Assembly (NCBI RefSeq): GCF_019703515.2
Contig: NC_059349.1
Span: 24,400,744 to 24,464,743 of the forward strand
Reading direction: 5' to 3'
Length of the DNA: 64,000 nucleotides
Source: Myxocyprinus asiaticus
Taxonomy: Eukaryota > Chordata > Actinopteri > Cypriniformes > Catostomidae
The position numbers were made by a program, and so were the translations under genes. Below the pieces are notes generated by a model. That model saw nothing but the letters and a program-made list of their open reading frames with translations, had not been told where the DNA came from and did not search any database. This document shows positions 1-12,496 of this stretch, piece after piece; position 1 is the first letter of the stretch; the number at the start of each line of letters is the position of its first letter.

Positions 1-1915
1 TGACGTTATGGATCGCATGTGAGAGCTGGCTGTGACGCAACGGATCGCGTGTGAGAGCTGGCTGTGACGCGACAGATCGCGTGTGGGAGCTGGCTGTGAC
101 GCAACGGATCGTGTGTGAGAGCTGGCTGTGACGCAGCGGATCGTGTGAGAGCTGGCTGTGACGCAACGGATCGTGTGTGAGAGCTGGCTTTGATGCAACG
201 GATCGTGTGTGAGAGCTGGCTGTGACGCAACGGATCGTGTGTGAGAGCTGTGAGGCAACGGATCAAGTGTGGGAGCTGGCTGTGACGCAACAGATCATGT
301 GTGAGAGCTGTGAGGCAACGGATCAAGTGTGGGAGCTGGCTGTGACGCAACGGATCGTGTGTGAGAGCTGTGAGGCAACGGATCAAGTGTGGGAGCTGGC
401 TGTGACGCAACGGATCGTGTGTGAGAGCTGTGAGGCAACGGATCAAGTGTGGGAGCTGGCTGTGACGCAACGGATCGTGTGTGAGAGCTGTGAGGCAACG
501 GATCATGTGTGAGAGCTGTGACATGACGGATCGCGTGTAAGAGCTGTGATGCAACAGATCGCGTGTGAGAACTATGACGTGACGGATCGCGTGTGAGAGC
601 TGTGACGGGACGGATCACGTGTGAGAGCTGTGATGCGACGGATCGCGTGTGAGAGCTGTGACGCGATGGATCGCGTGTGAGAGCTGGCTGTGACGCAACG
701 GATAGCGTGTGAGAGCTGGCTGTGACGCAACGGATCGCGCGTGAGAGCTGTGACACGACGGATCGCGTGTGAGAGCTGTGATGCGACGGATCGCGTGTGA
801 GAGCTGTGATGCGAGGGATCGCGTGTGAGAGCTGTGATGCGAGAGATCGCGTGTGAGAGCTGGCTGTGACGCAACGGATCGCGTGTGAGAGCTGGCTGTG
901 ACACAACAGATCATGTGTGAGAGCTGAGAGGTGATGGATCACGTGTGAGAGCTTTGACGTTATGGATCGCGTGTGAGAGCTGGCTGTGACACAACAGATC
1001 ATGTGTGAGAGCTGAGAGGTGATGGATCACGTGTGAGAGCTTTGACGTTATGGATCGCGTGTGAGAGCTGGCTGTGACGGGACGGATCGCGTGTGAGAGC
1101 TGGCTGTGACGCAACAGATCGTGTGTGAGAGCTGGCTGTGACGCAACTGATCGTGTGTGAGAGCTGGCTGTGACGCAACGGATCACGTGTGAGAGCTGGC
1201 TGTGATGCAACGGATCACGTGTGAGAGCTGTGACACGACGGATCGTGTGTGAGAGCTGGCTGTGACACAACGGATCATGTGTGAGAGCTGTGACGCGACG
1301 GATCGCGTGTGAGAGCTGGCTGTGACGCAACAGATCGTGTGTGAGAGCTGCCTGTGACGCAACAGATGGTGTGTGAGAGCTGGCTGTGACGCAACGGATC
1401 GCGTGTGAGAGCTGTGACGCGACGGATCGCGTGTGAGAGCTGTGATGCGACGGATCGTATGTAAGAGCTGTGACACGATGGATCGTGTGTGAGAGCTGTC
1501 TGTGACGCAACGGATCGTGTGTGAGAGCTGGCTGTGACGCAACGGATCGTGTGTGAGAGCTGTGACGCAACGGATTGCGTGTGAGAGCTGGCTGTGACGC
1601 AACGGATCGTGTGTGAGAGCTGGCTGTGACGCAACGGATCGCGTGTGAGAGCTGTGATGCGACGGATCGCGTGTGAGAGCTGTGACGCGACGGATCACGT
1701 GTGAGAGCTGGCTGTGACGCAACGGATCGTGTGTGAGAGCTGGCTGTGACGCAACGGATCGCGTGTGAGAGCTGTGATGCGACGGATCGCGTGTGAGAGC
1801 TGTGACGCGACGGATCACGTGTGAGAGCTGTGACACAACGGATCTTGTGTGAAAGCTGTGACGCAACGGATTGCATGTGAGAGCTGTGACACAACGGATC
1901 GTGTGAGAGCTGGAC
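1..1915. repeat. Minisatellite/satellite array, 28/32-bp units
   Basis: The whole stretch is a tandem array and is cut by the left window edge. The basic unit is a 28-bp form (like GCTGTGACGCGACGGATC... GTGTGAGA) or a 32-bp form carrying an extra GGCT. Higher-order periods are visible: an exact 60-bp period (one 28 plus one 32 unit) over 241-500, an 88-bp period over 901-1076, and a 120-bp period over 1621-1830. Most variation is CG/TG/CA exchange, as expected from methylated CpG decay. Long minus-strand reading frames across it are by-products of units summing to multiples of three and few stops; I see no coding signal. Confidence 0.95.
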
Positions 1916-1943
1916 TGATACTAGTATCATTTAAAAAATGAAA

Positions 1944-1966
1944 ACCCTAACCTAACCCTTTAACCC
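1944..1966. repeat. Short degenerate telomere-like CCCTAA stretch
   Basis: About three degenerate copies of the vertebrate telomere repeat (ACCCTAACCTAACCC) lie about 30 bp beyond the last satellite unit. It is very short and may be chance or a relic interstitial telomeric sequence. Confidence 0.45.
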
Positions 1967-2079
1967 CATTGTGTCTAAATGAATTTCTTTAACTCATTAA
2001 AAATTATTACTGAACTAATCTTTGTGAAGTAAACAAAAATAGTCCCCCCCCCAAAACAACAACAACAACAACAAAAAAT

Positions 2080-2585
2080 CTTTCATTGTTTACTCACTCT
2101 AATGCCATCCCAGATGAGTCTGACTTTGTTCTGCTGAACACATACAAAGATATTAGAAGAATCTGTCAGATCTGTAAGTCCATAAAATGCAAGTCATCAC
2201 AATACAAAACCTTTAAGCTCCAAAAACACATAAAGGCAGCACCCTTTATCTTGACATTAGCAGTCTCCTTGTTGGTCTTTCCTGTATACTGCAATTGCAA
2301 TATTTTTGTGAAAAAGGTATTCTCTGTTCTCACCCAAAAAGACGGTCTAATTAAAAAAAAAAAAAGATATTAATTAAGCCACTTATGGATTACTTTATGG
2401 TGCCTTTATGTGCTTTTTGGAGCTTCAAAGCTTTGGACCCTTTTGAATTGTGTTGTATAAAGCTACATAGCTGAGATATGCTTCTAAAATCTTTGTGTTC
2501 AACAGAAGAAAGAAGGTCATAAAGATCTGGTATGGCATGAGGGTGAGTAGATGATTTTCATATTTGGGGAAATTATCTCTTTAAA
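2080..2585. mobile_element. Degenerate fold-back MITE (GGGTGAACT-type)
   Basis: The left part reads TTTACTCACTCTAATGCCATCCCAGATG and the right part reads as its approximate reverse complement (GGTATGGCATGAGGGTGAGTAGATGA, then a degraded form of TTTGGGTGAACTAT). This is the same family as the better preserved copies at 20966-21728, 28505-29165 and 56167-56800. No transposase is encoded. Confidence 0.6.
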
Positions 2586-2589
2586 TTTT

Positions 2590-3703
2590 ACACTGGGATG
2601 CGTGGCAGAGCTCATTTCGTGAACACCAGTGGGAAAAGCAATATTTAAAAAACATTACTGGACTTTGAGGTGGTGTTTGTAAATGTTACATAATTATTTA
2701 TGATGTAACAGTGTTAAGATATTTTATTTCAAATACTTTGTAGGTATTTTCTAGAGAATCATTGTTCCTCTGGGATTTTGTGAAAAGAGGCTCTTCGAAG
2801 GTTTTGCTTCTCAGTATTAAGAATTTCTCCATTTTTGCTTTTGCTTAAGGTAGAAGGCATCCTATATATATAATTAAATGCATCAAAAATTATAAAATTT
2901 TCAAAAGTTTCTACTTGACCATATTCACCCAAGAGTATTAAAAACAAAAATTAATTCAAGATCATTTTTATTTTATTTTAGTTAGTATTGGGGTTATGAA
3001 AAGATTAATTTAGTTTAGTTTTATTTATTTTTTCCAATCATTTTCTTTTTTAAATATTTTAGTAAATGAGAATTGTTTTAGATGGTTTTGGTTTTGGTTT
3101 TTGTTAACTGTAATAACACTGGTGCAATTAAATCTAAAGTTTTACATAGAAGATAAAGGAATGCAATACCACAACATATTTAATGACCATTGTTAATTAA
3201 TGATTAAAGTTATGTAGTCAAAAAAGTAAATTAATTTTTTTAAATCCAAATTGACCATTAGAAGTGAAGTGGGTGCCTATACCATCACTGATATACTAGC
3301 CATGATTTGAGTGTCAGTTGACAAAATGTGATTGATTTTACTTACATTCTCTATAATTTAACATAGCCAATATCCAGTTAGTACTACGTAATGGTGGTGT
3401 AACTTTTCCGGCATATAAAAAGCATTTCATGCCCTGACAGGCAAGGACGAATTTCGATCGCAACATTACCTAAGACCGACCGACCTACCTACCTACCTAC
3501 CAACCAACCAACCAACCATCTCATGTTTATCTTGTTCATAATGTAACAGTACATTGGCACTAGTGACTTATGAATGTGCTGCCTTCATTCAGAATCAAAA
3601 ATCGTAGAAAGCATGCACATCCAAACCATGTTTGAATCCAGGTGCACGACCCAAAAATGTACATCCATAAAAACTCACAACAAAGTCGGCACACTTTTGC
3701 TCC
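2590..3703. other. Intergenic, AT-rich, no gene seen
   Basis: No gene, RNA gene or bounded mobile element was recognised. A short CTAC/CAAC simple-repeat run lies at about 3484-3517. Confidence 0.5.
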
Positions 3704-3931
3704 TACACTGTAAAAAAATACATCTACTTTAACTTAAAACTTAAGTTTAACTGATGCCTTAAAGTTTTAATTTAAATCAATACGGATCTAAAAGTTATTT
3801 CAACTCATTATAAGTTTTCCTAATTCATTATTTTACATTTAGACTGTTATTAAGACTGAATGTAAAATAATGCAATTTATTTTTTGTAATTATTTTTGTA
3901 AAAATTATTTTTAAAATTACTTGTAAAGCTA

Positions 3932-5179
3932 CACTATATTGCCAAAAGTATTCGCTCACCCATCCAAATAATTGAATTCAGGTGTTCCAATCACTTCCAT
4001 GGCCACAGGTGTATAAAATGAAGCACCTAGGCATGCAGACTGCTTCTACAAACATTTGTGAAAGAATGGGCCGCTCTCAGGAGCTCAGTGAATTCCAGCC
4101 TGGTACTGTGATAGGATGCCACCTGTGCAACAAGTCCAGTCGTGAAATTTCCTCGCTACTAAATATTCCACAGTCAACTGTCAGTGGTATTATAACAAAG
4201 TGGAAGCGATTGGGAATGACAGCAACTCAGCCACGAAGTGGTAGGCCACGTAAAATGACAGAGCGTGGTCAGCGGATGCTGAGGCGCATAGTGCGCAGAG
4301 GTCGCCAACTTTCTGCAGAGTCAATCGCTACAGACCTCCAAAGTTCATGTGGCCTTCAGATTAGCTCAAGAACAGTGCGTAGAGAGCTTCATGGAATGGG
4401 TTTCCATGGCCGAGCAGCTGCATCCAAGCCATACATCACCAAGTGCAATGCAAAGCGTCGGATGCAGTGGTGTAAAGCACGCCGCCACTGGACTCTAGAG
4501 CAGTGGAGACGCGTTCTCTGGAGTGACGAATCACGCTTCTCCATCTGGCAATCTGATGGATGAGTCTGGGTTTGGCGGTTGCCAGGAGAACGGTACTTGT
4601 CTGACTGCATTGTGCCAATTGTGAAGTTTGGTGGAGGAGGGATTATGGTGTGGGGTTGTTTTTCAGGAGCTGGGCTTGGCCCCTTAGTTCCAGTGAAAGG
4701 AACTCTGAATGCTTCAGCATACCAAGAGATTTTGGACAATTCCATGCTCCCAACTTTGTGGGAACAGTTTGGGGATGGCCCCTTCCTGTTCCAACATGAC
4801 TGCACACCAGTGCACAAAGCAGGGTCCATAAAGACATGGATGAGCGAGTTTGGTGTGGAAGAACTTGACTGGCCTGCACAGAGTCCTGACCTCAACCCGA
4901 TAGAGCACCTTTGGGATAAATTAGAGCGAAGACTGCGAGCCAGGCCTTCTCGTCCAACATCATTGTCTGACCTCACAAATGCGTTTCTGGAAGAATGGTC
5001 AAAAATTCCCATAAACACACTCCTAAACCTTGTGGAAAGCCTTCCCAGAAGAGTTGAAGCTGTTATAGCTGCAAAGGGTGGGCCGACGTCATATTAAACC
5101 CTATGGATTAAGAATGGGATGTCACTTAAGTTCATATGCGTCTAAAGGCAGGTGAGCGAATACTTTTGGCAATATAGTG
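3932..5179 (+). mobile_element. Tc1-like DNA transposon, near full length
   Basis: The terminal inverted repeats are short and perfect, starting CACTATATTGCCAAAAGTAT and ending in its reverse complement. With the flanking TA pairs the matching stretch is 31 bp (3930-3960 versus 5151-5181). TA target-site duplications lie at 3930-3931 and 5180-5181. One transposase gene fills the interior. The identical ends and a frame broken by only one stop suggest a fairly recent insertion. Confidence 0.93.
4066..5097 (+). pseudogene. Tc1-type transposase, one in-frame stop
   Basis: This reading frame of 344 codons matches the size of Tc1 transposases (about 340 aa). The start at 4066 (MGRSQELS) is chosen because it precedes the paired helix-turn-helix region (SSREISSLLNIPQSTVSGII); the same frame is open back to 3982. 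The catalytic triad is visible: D in WSDESRF, D in FQHDCTPVH, and E in [10 protein letters not shown], the last D-to-E spacing fitting the DD34E class. The only break is TGA at 4561-4563, just after the first catalytic Asp block. Its position fits a CGA to TGA change by CpG decay. The frame then continues unbroken to TAA at 5095-5097. The copy is therefore inactive as it stands. Confidence 0.92.
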
Positions 5180-5261
5180 TATGTTGATTTAACTTAACTT
5201 TAAGGCAGCAGTTAAACGTAATTTTTTAAGTTGAAGTGCATGTAACTTTTTTTACAGTGTA

Positions 5262-6643
5262 AATAAATGTAATGAGCTCACCACATAAGCAAACGTGATG
5301 TTTCGAGCTATATGCAGCATACATACAGCGTGCTACCTTCATCCAGGATATTTGCACATTGCGCGCAAAATTTTGCCAAACCCACATGTGCCTAGACTTT
5401 GCGCATCTTGCACAAAAATGCCAAAACTACCACTGACTTTGCGTGTATGGCTTATGGCATTGCGCTGAGCTTATCGCTAGCACTCTTAAAATAGAGCCCC
5501 ATATCGCTAAAATAATGCAAATTCACCTACTTGAATAAATACTGTGTTAACCAGTATTTATAAACTGAAATGTATCAAATTAAAACCATAAATAAAACAT
5601 GTGTTTTCAGTTTTTATCATGTGTGCAAATGCCAAATAACACACATTAATAATGGTTTAAATATATACATACATTATATACTGTATGTACAAGGCATGTG
5701 TGTGTATACAGTATGTGTGTGTCTGTTTAGATATATTACGTTTATATGTAAATACAGCATGATGGTAATTAATTATGTATTATTTTTATATCTGATGTGC
5801 TAGCCAATTCTGCCGAAATATTGATGTGCCTAACAACCACAAAATCAATAAGGCAACTAACCCCAATCACACTCTCTTCATAAACAATGTTGGCCAGCTA
5901 CTATTGCTCAAGCAGGTTTATAAACCATCAACATAACATATAGTTATCAAATTACCAGAAACTTACTATGTGGCAACCAACCCCTGTTGCCGACGGACCA
6001 CGGTAACCCCTATAAATTGTTGTATTTTATAGGCTGGTGTGTGATTTTTTCCCCTTTTCCAACAGTACTCCCAATAATGTTTTGTTTAGAAAAAGTATTT
6101 TTGCTTTTGGCTTATTGATATGGTGTATGGCTGTATGTATCCCATGACATATGCTAGTCTATCTAGTAACAAGACACCCAGGTACAATTCTCTGCACATT
6201 AATATAACATAATATAATATTTTAACATCAAAATCTAACATTCAGTTGGCTAAATTTGAGAAATGTTTTGGATTAAAATCATTATGATGTTTCCATATTC
6301 AGTTACAGAGGCTCAGTGCAATATGACAGGCTTTATCTAATATCTACAGTGTTGTATAGTGAAAATATATAGCTTTTGTTATGACAGTAACTGAATGTTT
6401 TTCACTCCTTTTAAAGTTTGCAAAGTGTTTGTGGTTTGCAAAAGCACTGACATGTTTTTTGTGTTTGTTTGTGTGCGACTCCACCCCTATTTATTTAGCC
6501 TGTTTTATTTGTCTACATAAGATGCTGTGCTGATCTCCCCTAATGATAAAACAAAAAGCAGTATATGTAGAAAATAATATGCTTAGAAGTTTTGCTGTAT
6601 GTCATCATCACTTGCTTTAATAAATCTCCTTAAAAAATACTCT
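5262..6643. other. Intergenic, no gene seen
   Basis: AT-rich sequence with a short TATACA/TGTGTG-rich patch near 5650-5730. No gene or bounded mobile element was recognised. Confidence 0.5.
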
Positions 6644-6921
6644 CTTGTTGTGAATTTTGTTATTAACATTTTTTATTGATTCATAAATTAACACAAGAAA
6701 TACAACAACATCTATATGAATCAAAAACTTTTAACATTAAACCCCCACTATATCCCCTCCCCCTACCAAACTCTCAACCCACCCTGACCCCCCCACGAAC
6801 ACCCCTGTGGTCAATAGAATATAGACACACACACACACACACAGAAAACTAAAACAACAACATAAAATAACATACAATAAACAAGTATGATAATAATTAA
6901 AAAAAAATAAAAAACTCTAAA

Positions 6922-9900
6922 TTACTCCCTCCACTGCCCCACCTCGAGATTCCCTAAAAATGCTAAATAATTGCCCCATTTCTTATTGTAAGTTTCCCTA
7001 ACACCCATCCTAATGCTCGACCCCTCCTCGAAGGCAGCCACCCTCCCCATCTCTGCGCACCACTCTGGGAATGAGAGTGCTCCATCCCACTTCCAACTCC
7101 TCAAAATAACCTGTCTACCAATCATCACACCGGTCAAAACCCAGTCCTTCATGTACTTATCTACCAAATCCATGACCTCCCTATCTCCCAAAATGCAGAG
7201 TCTGGGACAGAACGAGACCTGAGTGCCCAACACATCACACACAAAACTTTGCACCTTCAGCCAAAATTCTTGGATCTTAAGGCACCCCCAAAAAACATGG
7301 ATGGTGTCTCCATCTTCAGTACGGCATCGCCAGCAGATGGGTGTGTCCTTAAGACCAAGCCTATACAATCTAGAGGGGGTCCAATAAAATCTATGTAAAA
7401 TCTTAAATTGCATAAGGCGAACCCTTGCATCTCTAGATGCAGACTTTATGTTTTTTAGAATCCTTGCCCACACTCCCTCCTCCAATACCAAGTTTAAATC
7501 TTTCTCCCATAATCTTTTAAGAGAATTTGTAGCTCGGTCCCCCAGACTCTGAATTAACAAGGAGTAATACACTGATGCCTCATGACCCTTCCCAAAAGCA
7601 GCAATCACCACTTCCAGAATATCTGCCACTCTAGGGGGGTGTATGCTACTCCCAAAAACAGAGCAGAGCAGGTGGCGCAGCTGTAAATACTTATAAAATT
7701 GAGATCTGGGAATCCCAAAATGTTGAATCAAATTTTCAAAAGACCTCAATACTTCACCCTCAAACAGGTCACCAAGTGTATTAACCCCCTCACAATCCAA
7801 TCCTACCAGCAGAAAGGGGACTTATTAATACATAGTTTAGGGTTTAGCCATATGCTCGAGGCTACGTTTAAATAAATATCAGAATTAAACACTCTGGACA
7901 CTTTTGTCCATATCGAGTGCAAATGCAAAATAATGGGGTGCGACTTAACCTCTCCAGCTAGTTTAATCGAAAGGCTTTGCAGTGGCGAGATAGGGGCAAG
8001 AACTTCCTTTTCAATACAAAACCCCCTGGTTTTGAGGAGCTCTCTCAGGTGGAAGCGACCAATGAACCAAATGTCTAAGACCGAATGCTTAATAATAAAA
8101 TAAAATCTTGGGTAGGCCTAACCCACCTTTGTCAAGCGGCCTATGTAACTTACTGAAATTTAACCTGGGACGTTTACCATTCCAAATGAAGGACTTCACT
8201 ATGCTATCAAATTGCTTAAAATAAGAGAGAGGGACATCTACAGGGAGAGATTGTAGCAAATAGTTAAATTTTGGAATACAATTCATTTTAATAACATTAA
8301 CCTTCCCAATCATCGATAAGTGTAATGAAGCCCACCTGTCCACATCATTCGAAAACTTTTTTATTAAGGGATCAAAATTAACTCTAACTAAATCAGACAA
8401 ATTTGCTGGGAATAAAATTCCCAAATACTTAATTCCCTGTTTGGGCCACATGAAGGCACCCAGCTGGAAAGGCGTTACTGGACAGTACGCTGTCAAAGCC
8501 AAAGCTTCGGATTTAGACCAATTGACTTTGTATCCTGAGAATTTGGAAAAGGAGTTAATAATTCTGTGGAGGCAAGGCATGGATCTAGTAGGGTCGGAGA
8601 TGAATAATAAAATATCATCTGTGTAAAGCAGAAGCTTATGCGCTACACCTCCCGTCGTCACCCTTGGAAAATCATCTTCCTTTCTTATTGCGGCTGCTAA
8701 TGGTTCCAGGGCAAGACAGAACAATAACGGGGAAAGAGGGCAACCCTGCCGGGTGCCCCAATCCAGAGTAAAATAATCTGAAATTAACCCGTTTGTTTGG
8801 ACCGCTGCTACAGGGTGTCTATAAAATAACTTAATCCAACCAATAAATGTATTCCCGAACCCATACCTTTCCAAAATCTTAAAAAGATAATCCCATTCTA
8901 CCATATCAAACGCCTTTTCAGCGTCAAGTGAGATGGCAGCAACCGGAGATTGTTCATTTGCTACTGACCACATAATATTGATGAAACGCCTAATATTATC
9001 AGAAGAACTACGGCCTCGAATAAACCCCACCTGATCTATATGTATAAGAGATGTCATAACTTTACTTAATCGATTAGCCAGAATTTTGGACAAAATTTTT
9101 ACATCTAACTGGATCAGGGAAATTGGTAACTTTTACACTCGCTTGGATCTTTATCTTTTTTTAGAATCAGACTGATCTGGGCTTGTGTCATGGTTGGCAG
9201 AAGCTTTCCGTTCTTTAATGATTCAGTATAAACTTCTAACAAAAGTGGAGCCAGTTCTGTAGCATAAGATTTGAAAACTCAAAGGAAAAGCCGTCAGGCC
9301 CCGGAGCCTTGCCTGTAGGCAAGGCTTTATTTACCTCATCAAGCTCCTCCAAGGTTATCTCAGAATCAAGAGTTTTTTTGCTCAGTCGTCAGTTTAGGAA
9401 GATCTAATGGTTCCACAAAGTTCCTAATATCTTCATCAGTAGATGAAGACGTGGACCTATAGAGATCAAGATAGAACTCTTTAAAAGCATTATTAATATC
9501 AATGGCTGAGGTAAATATTTCACCACCAGCAGATTTCACTGAGGGAATGGTAGAAAAAGACTCTGCTTTATATATCTAGCCAAAAGTTTTCCTGCTTTAT
9601 CATCTGACTCAAAGTATGACTGTCTTGCCCTGAATAACCAAAACTCCACCTTCCGCGACAAAATAGTATTATACCTGTATTTCAGTCGGGTCAATTCTCT
9701 GAGGCCGTCAGCTGACATACAGCGCTTCAGCTCTGCTTCTGCACTTTTAATATTTCCTTCCAACTCCACAAGTTCTTGTGCTTTGGATTTTTTAATGAAT
9801 GAGGCATACTGTATGATCCGACCCCTAAGAACAGCCTTAAGTGCCTCCCAAGCCACGCCCACAGAGGATACAGAGGACCAGTTGGTCTCCATATAAACAT

Positions 9901-10670
9901 TGATTTCAGCCTTTAACATTTGTTGGAAATAAGGATTTTGCAAAAGGGATACATTAAGGCGCCAACTATATGATTTATTTTTCTCCACATGTGGCAACAT
10001 CTCTAAACTCACCAGGGCGTGATCTGAGACTAAGATATTTCCAATTGTTAAAAAAATCTATTCTAGAATAAATCTTATGGACTGATGAAAAAAATGTATA
10101 GTCCCTACCAGATGGGTTCAAAAGTCTCCGGATGTCTGTAAGACCAAGATTTTTACACATCCTGTGAAGCATCAGTGTTGCTCTAGGGGGCTTACACACT
10201 TTTGCTTCACTGTGATCAAGGACTGAATCCATCAAAATATTAAAGTCTCATCCCAATATTATATCATGTGGGGTGCCAGCGGTTTGCAACATCCCTTCAA
10301 GATCTATAAAAAAGCCCTGATCATCAGCGTTAGGTGCGTAAATATTAGCCAAAATAAACCTTTGCCCTTGAATTTCAACTAACACAATAATGACTCTTCC
10401 TAATTTATCTTTAATCTGTTTGAGACATTTGAATTGTAGATGTTTATTTACCAATATAATGACTCCCTTGTTCTTACTTGAGCCAGCACTAAAAAAAACA
10501 TGTCCACCCCATATCTTCCCAAATTTTTCAGCTTCCTGCGGGGAGAGATGTGTTTCTTGAAGAAACACTATATCATATTTCTTACGCTTAAGAAAAGTAA
10601 TAACTTTCCTTCTTTTTATGGGGTGCCCCAACCCATTTACATTCCATGTGGAGAGAGATACAGTAGTACA
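6922..10670 (-). pseudogene. LINE ORF2 (endonuclease/reverse transcriptase), broken
   Basis: The N-terminal APE-type endonuclease is recognisable from WNVNGL (about 10640), FLQETHL (10540) and the NIYAPN motif (10335). A stop lies in the LGGDFN-type motif near 10247. Coding then changes frame at about 10012 and again before 9093. The reverse transcriptase (8089-9093) shows DQVGFIRGRS, SLDAEKAFD, TRQGCPLSP and YTDDILLF, a YTDD variant of the usual F/YADD box. A C-terminal segment at 6922-7800 has a Cys/His knuckle (CWRC...HVFWGC), typical of L1 ORF2 ends. Stops and frameshifts exclude function. Confidence 0.9.
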
Positions 10671-11009
10671 CTCATATTAACATTTGACATTTTGATATAG
10701 TATTTGTGTGTCAAAAACAAAATTATATAGACCACATTCCCCATTAGTGAAACAAGCAACCCCCGAACATCCCCCCGAACAAAACAAACAGAAAAAAGAA
10801 AAACGTGCACATTAACCCCGTGCACAACAGCGCCAACTGGCGTCAATCCCTCTAAACTCAAAAGGTCCATAAACGCACACGAGTCCCCACAACAACTTTG
10901 CCATCGGATTGCTCAATTTATGAGGCAAAATTACATAACAGAAAATACTTTGTAAAATAAACCCAGTCAATAGCAAGAATGAACATTAAGAACGTGTAGA
11001 TTCATTCAC

Positions 11010-11560
11010 AGAACTGTCTCAAAGGTGTGATCTTCCACAAAACAAATTCCAGCTGATATAAAACCATTCAGATTCCTCGGACAGACAAACAAATGTTTAG
11101 TTAGCCGGCTGTTATGAGTTCAGCAGATGACGTAATCATTCCAATGTCCCGTAAAAAAAAACTCAAAACAAACTACAGCCAGCAGGAGGAATAAGCATGA
11201 AGAACAAACAGATTAATCCACAGCTGTTCCAAAGGAGTGTTATTCAACAGAACAAGCTCCAGCCACTAGGCGGAACTAATACAAAAAGAAACAAAAACCG
11301 GCATCCCGGTTCCCCGGATGATTGAGTCAATTCACTCGGAGGCCGCATAAACATATATACCATAACTTACACAATCCGTCAACTTTATAAAAGACATCCT
11401 TTGTGTGAGCATGTAGATATTTTACGGTCATCCATAGTGTCCACTCTCAATCTGTCGGGGAACTTCAATGCAAATGTAATCTTCCATCAATGCAAAAGTT
11501 TCTTTAAGGAAAAGTGTTATTCACAAAACAAGCTCCAGCCGCACGGCGGAGCCAACGCAA
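11010..11560. repeat. Three diverged repeats between LINE ORF1 and ORF2
   Basis: Blocks resembling GTTATTCAC-AAACAAGCTCCAGCC occur near 11030-11054, 11240-11264 and 11510-11539, each followed by related GGCGGA... text in the last two. They make a loose tandem array with spacing of 210-275 bp inside the LINE inter-ORF region. Confidence 0.6.
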
Positions 11561-11638
11561 AAAATCAAAAATGTCGCCCAGCATCCGCAAGAGTTAGTAC
11601 AGCGAGTCACCCCACTCCCGTGAGAAACACCCAATGGT

Positions 11639-12496
11639 TTACTCAGACATTGATTTTATAAAAGACATTGCCAGATTTGGACATGTGAATACTTTGCGAC
11701 CGACCTTCGTTTCTATTCTCAGTTTGGCAGGAAATATCAGAGCAAACGAGATCTTTTTCTGATGTAAGAGTTTCTTACATTCCTTGAACCGATCGCGTTT
11801 CTCTCTTGTCGAACTCGCAAAGTCCGGGAACAAGAAAATATTATGGTTCTTCCAAGAAAGCTTCCCTTTGCTCCTTGCCTGGTGCAACACAAGATCTTTA
11901 TCGGATGATCTCAGAAATCTGGCCAGAATCGATCGGGGCCTGTCTCCCTCAGCAGATCTCCGAGCCGGCACTCTGTGAGCTCGCTCGATTTCCAGCTTGT
12001 GGTCTGTTATGTCGAGCAGACTCGGGAAAAACTCATCTAGGAATTTCACCATATCTCTGCCCTCTTCATGCTCAGGAATTCCAACAATTCAAACGTTATT
12101 CCTGCGGCTTCTATTTTCAAGATCTTCAAGCTTTTCAAGGAGACGTTCCAAATCAACTTTGGTCGCGGGTGGATTAGCGGTTAATTCCCTCTCCGAAGAT
12201 TCCAGAAAATCGATTCGTTTTTCAACATCAGTCACTCTTGTAGCTAACTCAGAGAATTTTATTTCCATCGCCGTGGTCGATCGACGTATTACAGCGAGAT
12301 CCTCCAAGTCAACAAGAATCTTCGTCAACATCACCGACATGTTGGACAACTGACGCTGGATCTCCTCTCCCGCCGCGCCGTCCAAATCGAGTCCCCGGTC
12401 TGTAGGCCTGTCGGGGCTTTCATCCTGAACACGTAAGTGTCTTTTAATGTCTCCCGAGCCCGAGGATTTTGACCTCTTTGCCATGTTTTGCAACAA
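11639..12496 (-). pseudogene. LINE ORF1 (RNA-binding, coiled-coil), one stop
   Basis: This is an L1-type ORF1 protein of about 285 codons. A hydrophilic N-terminus (MAKRSKSSGSG) is followed by a heptad-rich stretch (roughly residues 50-130), then NNV and IVGIPE, the usual entry to the L1 ORF1 RNA-recognition domain, and a C-terminal domain with ERAHRVP and RPRSILARFL. The single interruption is a TGA at about 12085-12087 within NNV-IVGIPE, a place where L1 proteins usually carry Arg, so it is probably another CGA to TGA decay. Its product in active relatives coats LINE RNA in the ribonucleoprotein particle. Confidence 0.9.

Larger units (their letters stand above)
3706..5259. mobile_element. 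TA-flanked MITE split by a nested Tc1 element
   Basis: The left end CACTGTAAAAAAA at 3706 and the right end TTTTTTTACAGTG ending at 5259 are inverted repeats. Similarity continues inward (AACTTAA... GTTTAACTG.TGCCTTAAAGTT on both sides). TA dinucleotides at 3704-3705 and 5260-5261 fit a Tc1/mariner-type target duplication. The Tc1 element at 3932-5179 lies between its two halves, so this MITE is the older insertion. Confidence 0.75.

Noticed and set aside
1..1915. CRISPR-like array
   Set aside because: Repeats directly abut one another without unique spacers, and the setting is a vertebrate genome.
6..1930. Long minus-strand open frames (up to 339 codons) and one plus-strand frame in the first 2 kb
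   Set aside because: They arise from a tandem repeat whose units sum to multiples of three; several frames are open at once with the same repeated peptide, so there is no evidence for a protein.
4389..5018. 209-codon minus-strand frame
   Set aside because: Antisense shadow of the Tc1 transposase; no family resemblance.
8089..9093. A functional reverse transcriptase gene
   Set aside because: The 334-codon stretch is open, but it belongs to a LINE ORF2 with stops and frameshifts on both sides.
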